Source: HGM04593 sp964423665 (lineage in GTDB: Bacteria; Bacteroidota; Bacteroidia; Bacteroidales; Bacteroidaceae). From it: a stretch of DNA of 63,972 bases. Within the stretch, counting starts at the first letter, position 1. Each line of letters begins with the position of its first letter. The stretch is from contig CAYRFX010000004.1 of the NCBI GenBank assembly GCA_964423665.1, forward strand, positions 1-63,972. The letters are read 5' to 3'. The translations under genes were made by a program, and so were the position numbers. This document shows, piece by piece, positions 60,460 to 63,972 of this stretch. The notes under the pieces are model-generated. The model did not search any database. It saw only the letters and a list, made by a program, of their open reading frames with translations, and was not told where the DNA came from.

Positions 60460-61440
60460 TTAGATAATTTTCCCAAGAATCTTATCAAGTACCCAATTAG
60501 TGGGCGTAGCACTTATGCTGTCGCACGTACAGTTGGATTTGCGTTGCAAGTGCTCCACAATATTTCTTATTAAAGGCAGTTGCACATAGGGAGGATTGGG
60601 AACATTAAATTCCTTTGTCTCACCCTCTCCTTTGTAAACTATGGGCTCAAATGTGAATACAGAAAAGCGCAAACAGCCTTTGCTGCCGAATATCTCGATG
60701 TGATCTTCTTTCGAAGATTCATCGGACACAAAGCACCACGAGCCCGAACCGGGAATACCATTTTCAAATTTAAAGCAAGCACTTACCGTATCCTCGGCCT
60801 TATAAAGCCCGACACGGTTGGCGGCATAGCCCTCGGCATATAAAATACAGCCAAACATATCTTGCAACAGATCTATCTGATGCGGTGCAAGGTCGTAGAA
60901 ATAACCACCACCGGCAATATCGGGGTTCACGCGCCAAGGCAGATTTTCGCGATTGTAATCCAAATCGCGAGGTGGCACTGCAAAACGTATCTGCACGTTC
61001 AGCACCTGCCCCACAAGAGACAACAACTCCTTTACTTTCAAAAAATATGGAAGATAGCGACGGTAATATGCCACAAAACAGGGAACACCGGTCTCACGCG
61101 ATATGCGATTTATTCGAGCACAATCCTCATAGCTTGCAGCCAAAGGTTTTTCAACATATACAGGCTTGCCTGCTTTCATTGCCATTATGGCATATGTGGC
61201 GTGCGACGATGGCGGCGTAGCAATGTATATAGCATTTACATCGGGATCATCAATAAGCGCCTGTGCATCGGTGTACCAATGAGGGATATTGTGGCGACGA
61301 GCATATTCGCGGGTTTTCTCCTTATCGCGCCCCATAACGGCTACAACTTCGGAACCCTTTACAAGGTTAAATGCCGGGCCACTTTTCTTCTCAGTGGCCT
61401 CGCCACAGCCAATAAAGCCCCATCTTACAGCAATATTCAT
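60460..61440 (-). CDS. Gfo/Idh/MocA family oxidoreductase
   Basis: A 326-residue NAD(P)-dependent sugar oxidoreductase. The Rossmann loop is GFIGCGEATEKKSGPAF (about 8-24) and the family EKPLA (YVEKPLAASYEDC) lies near residue 95-100 with the catalytic Lys. The C-terminal half contains GGGYFYDLAPHQIDLL. The substrate is not evident. It lies 6 bp after the porin gene and 13 bp before DUF4421, so the three are probably one transcript. Confidence 0.88.
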   Translation of the reverse strand: MNIAVRWGFIGCGEATEKKSGPAFNLVKGSEVVAVMGRDKEKTREYARRHNIPHWYTDAQALIDDPDVNAIYIATPPSSHATYAIMAMKAGKPVYVEKPLAASYEDCARINRISRETGVPCFVAYYRRYLPYFLKVKELLSLVGQVLNVQIRFAVPPRDLDYNRENLPWRVNPDIAGGGYFYDLAPHQIDLLQDMFGCILYAEGYAANRVGLYKAEDTVSACFKFENGIPGSGSWCFVSDESSKEDHIEIFGSKGCLRFSVFTFEPIVYKGEGETKEFNVPNPPYVQLPLIRNIVEHLQRKSNCTCDSISATPTNWVLDKILGKII

Positions 61441-61446
61441 AACATT

Positions 61447-63540
61447 TTAGTTATAGAAGTTCCACGAAAGTCCAAGCCACAGCACTGCCGGGTTAAGAGG
61501 ATAGTGTGGTGCAAGGAAATAGTTTCTGCTACCGCTGCCTTCGTTTATATGCTGATACTTAACATAGAAACGTGTCTCCTTGAGCAGGAAGTTGGCATAA
61601 ACGCTTGCCAACGGATAATTACCAATCTCTACCAGATCTGTCGGATTCTGCAAGCAGAACTGACCAAGTGCAGGAGAGTAATCGGGAGCATAGTAGCTTG
61701 TAAAGTAACGTACATCTGCTCCAAGTTCTGTATTAAGCACCTTTGCAATCTTGAATTTTATATAAAGATTGGCATATATATTAAAATCGGGCAAAGGTAA
61801 TATATCCTGATTACTGCTTCGCTGATAGGTGAGCTCGGTATCTATATTAAGCACGCCCCATTTGAATCCTTGAAAGAGAGTTGCCGATATAACCTGAATA
61901 TTTTCATCGGACTGCCGTACAGCCAGCTTACTTAGGGGTGTACCCTTGGACGAAACTGCGGGAAGAGCCGCAAAATATGTATAATTCTTTATATTTTCGA
62001 CACCGGCTCTCACTCGTGTGGCAGTCTTTTCGAGATTCACATTCAACTCCAAACGGGTTTTAAACTCTTTATCGAGATCGCTATCGTCCCACCAATAGTG
62101 TTCCGAATGAAAATGACGATAGTAGAAAGAGGGGCGGTTATTTTTTACAAACGCCTTAGCCTCAATCATTGCCGGCTTGCTCCAAAAATTAAAATTATAC
62201 ACTCCTTGCCCCTCTAAAGAGAAAGCACCAATATCATCACCCGTTACAGCTGTTTCACCTTGCAATTTATATCTGATACTGTTCTTGAGACGACTCTCCA
62301 CAACACCACCAACCGTAATAGTATGTTCATTATATCTTCGGGCATATTCTTTACCGGTATCGGAAATAGTGTCGGGCATTGTATAACGGTTATAACGGTA
62401 AGAGGCATATGCTGTTACATCGGCAAATGCCCATTTGCTGAAACCCTCACAAAGCGACAACCCGACACGATTTTCCAGTGAGACATTCCTATACGTATCT
62501 ATCGAATCGAACGGGATATAACTATCGGCATAAAAATCAATCGGCTGCTCATAGCTGCGGAACTCACGCTTACCGGTACTGAAATCCACCGTATGCGAAA
62601 GACGGGCAACCCTTACAAATTCTCTTTCATCATCAGTATCACTTTCAACTGCTACAGCATCGGTCGCTGTACTATCGACTTGCACAGCAACATCAGGCTG
62701 ACGATAGAAACCGAAATTATAATTATGGGTAAAATATGCGATATAGACCTCATTTCTGTTCCAGCTTCTTTCCAATCGCACAGGAATATCGGCCGATGAA
62801 AAATTACTGTTAGAGCCATCGGTCTCTTCGGGGCGTTTTATATAATCATCATTTGTTATACCACCATTCTCGGCAAGTTTCATATGATAACGACTTGCAA
62901 GCAAGTGATAGTTATAACGGTCGCTGCGATAGTATGAGAAGATTGAAAAGTTCATTAACGCCGATGACTGATTGTCGTAGCGGCCACGGCCATAGAGATA
63001 ATCAAACATACCGCCTATACCAAAGTTCTTACCCGCATTCCTTGAGAAGAAAGCTCTGAAACGATCGTCGCCATCCACCTTATCTCCCGACGTGTGATAT
63101 GTGAGATTCGTGTAGGGCGATTTTGTATCGGTAAAAAACAGTTCTCCGGGACGTGTAATAAAATAATCGTATGGAGCAAGGAAATCAAATGTTGTTGTAG
63201 TGGGACGATTAAAAAATATACGTGATTGACGGGGAGAGCCCATATTACCAAGTATATTATATTCACCATTCATACCCTCGGTTTGCGCCCAATTCTGGTA
63301 CATATACTGCATTGTATCGGCCACTACCGGAATGACAGTTCCCAACGCCTCGTCAATGTGCCACTGGTGTATATCCGTCGGCACCTTCAAATTTGTGGTA
63401 CTACTATCTTTTGGAGCTTTGTGAAAAGGATTGAAAGTCTCCCCGCTACCAAACCCCTGCGACTGTGCCACAACGTGCTGCCCACATAGCGCAAACAATA
63501 TCGTCGCAACAAGAATATTTAGAAAAATCTTGTTTCTCAT
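61447..63540 (-). CDS. Porin_10 family putative porin
   Basis: A 697-residue outer-membrane barrel. The signal peptide ends near residue 25 (GQHVVA). After a short polar stretch, FNRPTTTTFDFLAPYDYFIT, the conserved start of the Porin_10 family, and long amphipathic strands follow to the end, WLGLSWNFYN. These putative porins are common in Bacteroidales with no defined substrate. It follows a small membrane protein gene after about 10 bp. Confidence 0.82.
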   Translation of the reverse strand: MRNKIFLNILVATILFALCGQHVVAQSQGFGSGETFNPFHKAPKDSSTTNLKVPTDIHQWHIDEALGTVIPVVADTMQYMYQNWAQTEGMNGEYNILGNMGSPRQSRIFFNRPTTTTFDFLAPYDYFITRPGELFFTDTKSPYTNLTYHTSGDKVDGDDRFRAFFSRNAGKNFGIGGMFDYLYGRGRYDNQSSALMNFSIFSYYRSDRYNYHLLASRYHMKLAENGGITNDDYIKRPEETDGSNSNFSSADIPVRLERSWNRNEVYIAYFTHNYNFGFYRQPDVAVQVDSTATDAVAVESDTDDEREFVRVARLSHTVDFSTGKREFRSYEQPIDFYADSYIPFDSIDTYRNVSLENRVGLSLCEGFSKWAFADVTAYASYRYNRYTMPDTISDTGKEYARRYNEHTITVGGVVESRLKNSIRYKLQGETAVTGDDIGAFSLEGQGVYNFNFWSKPAMIEAKAFVKNNRPSFYYRHFHSEHYWWDDSDLDKEFKTRLELNVNLEKTATRVRAGVENIKNYTYFAALPAVSSKGTPLSKLAVRQSDENIQVISATLFQGFKWGVLNIDTELTYQRSSNQDILPLPDFNIYANLYIKFKIAKVLNTELGADVRYFTSYYAPDYSPALGQFCLQNPTDLVEIGNYPLASVYANFLLKETRFYVKYQHINEGSGSRNYFLAPHYPLNPAVLWLGLSWNFYN

Positions 63541-63549
63541 CGTCTCTTT

Positions 63550-63720
63550 TTAGAACATAAACCGTAGAATAAACTCTATCATTTTGCAGGTCATAGCAGC
63601 AACTCCCACATAAAGGAACAAAGAAGAGCCACTCATTGCAAAATACAATATGAAAGTTAGCACTGCCCCCACAAGGAACAGAATGTTCAATATATATCTT
63701 ATTTTGTATATCGTATTCAC
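63550..63720 (-). CDS. 56-residue small membrane protein
   Basis: A short frame with a GTG start that directly follows the stop of the DUF4468 gene (no gap). It encodes two hydrophobic segments (about 10-27 and 34-44), with a basic start (YKIRY) and end (FILRF). It lies 9 bp before the porin ATG, so the DUF4468 gene, this gene and the porin appear to form one tight operon. Function unknown. The GTG is supported by the exact junction, not by homology. Confidence 0.6.
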   Translation of the reverse strand: MNTIYKIRYILNILFLVGAVLTFILYFAMSGSSLFLYVGVAAMTCKMIEFILRFMF

Positions 63721-63972
63721 TTATTTTGCATTTAAAAGGGTTGTAAGTTCACCGGCAAGTGTATTGAACAGATCTATGGTCTTTGTGCGGAACTTACCAT
63801 AGAAACGGTGTAAGTCGCCATCCTTTGTTATGGCAACATCATCGGTTATACACTCTTCGGCATTAATTTTAAGACCACCATCATCAGCCTCATCATCCCA
63901 CCAATATGTAATGCGCGACATATTGAGCTTGCAGTTGCCATCGTTGCTTGTTATGGTAAGGAAATAATATAT
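63721..63972 (-). CDS. DUF4468-like protein, 3' part only
   Basis: The gene enters from the right edge; 83 codons are visible and the frame is open to the end of the window. The C-terminus (FLTITSNDGNCKLNMSRITY, then CITDDVAITKDGDL, FRTKTIDLFNTL) resembles the end of DUF4468 domains, periplasmic TBP-like proteins of Bacteroidales. An inner ATG would give 66 residues, but the frame continues upstream of it in good family-like sequence, so it is not the start. Confidence 0.6.
   Translation of the reverse strand: MYYFLTITSNDGNCKLNMSRITYWWDDEADDGGLKINAEECITDDVAITKDGDLHRFYGKFRTKTIDLFNTLAGELTTLLNAK

Overview
The window is a stretch of a Bacteroidales (phylum Bacteroidota) chromosome, most like the Prevotellaceae/Bacteroidaceae side of the order. 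Evidence: promoters of the Bacteroides type (TTTG about 20 bp before TAnnTTTG); an UpxY antiterminator; type IX secretion (T9SS) parts (a plug protein and PorQ) plus three secreted proteins ending in a T9SS sorting tail of the form GIYI-(K/I/M)-N-(G/N)-KK; an N-succinylornithine carbamoyltransferase with Pro90; and many Bacteroidota-only families (DUF1460, DUF4421, DUF4468, Porin_10). No tRNA, rRNA, CRISPR array, intact IS or prophage is visible.

Layout. 1-5 kb: envelope genes (DUF1460 amidase-like, T9SS plug protein, a WecA-like phosphosugar transferase behind an orphan UpxY, mannose-1-phosphate guanylyltransferase). 5-11.3 kb: housekeeping (TPR protein, glnS, fhs, rarA). 11.3-14.1 kb: an accessory island with a palindrome array, a candidate structured RNA, an AT-rich unknown protein and a BspA-type leucine-rich repeat T9SS cargo. 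14.1-16.7 kb: a BlaI-type repressor and a BlaR1/M56-TonB fusion receptor behind three matching operator dyads. 16.7-20.2 kb: a large T9SS cargo, a 58-residue peptide gene and a second palindrome array. 20.5-27.2 kb: TauE/SafE permease, argF', tamB (probably with a frame break at its 5' end). 27.4-32.2 kb: SLC13 permease, then a sigma-54 type regulator, lptE, a TPR-like protein and secG. 32.2-35.8 kb, minus strand: porQ-cmk-ispH-pfkA. 36.1-42.6 kb: tonB, then polyprenyl synthase, an unknown gene, tatD, DAHP synthase/chorismate mutase and two genes of a metal or cobalamin ABC importer. 42.7-47.4 kb: a candidate structured RNA with promoter and terminator, then a 1425-residue T9SS glycosidase. 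47.7-56.7 kb: an AspT/YidE-type transporter and the ilvD-ilvB-ilvN-(unknown)-ilvC cluster, headed by a peptide attenuator and interrupted by dispersed repeats. 56.8-64 kb: outer-membrane proteins, a Gfo/Idh/MocA oxidoreductase, a Porin_10 porin and small envelope genes.

How the genes work together. Much of the window serves the cell envelope: undecaprenyl-linked glycan priming and GDP-mannose supply, LptE and TamB for outer-membrane assembly, SecG for export, PorQ and the plug protein for type IX secretion of the three cargos, TonB and porins for uptake. The other theme is amino-acid synthesis: branched-chain (ilv), arginine (argF') and aromatic (DAHP synthase/chorismate mutase). The best-supported unusual items are the ilv leader-peptide attenuator with mutually exclusive hairpins, the three AACTA-N7-TAGTT operators of the BlaI/M56-TonB pair, two candidate structured RNAs, two arrays of unrelated perfect palindromes, and the tandem/inverted repeat system around ilvB-ilvN.

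Everything here is read by eye. No database search or folding program was run.
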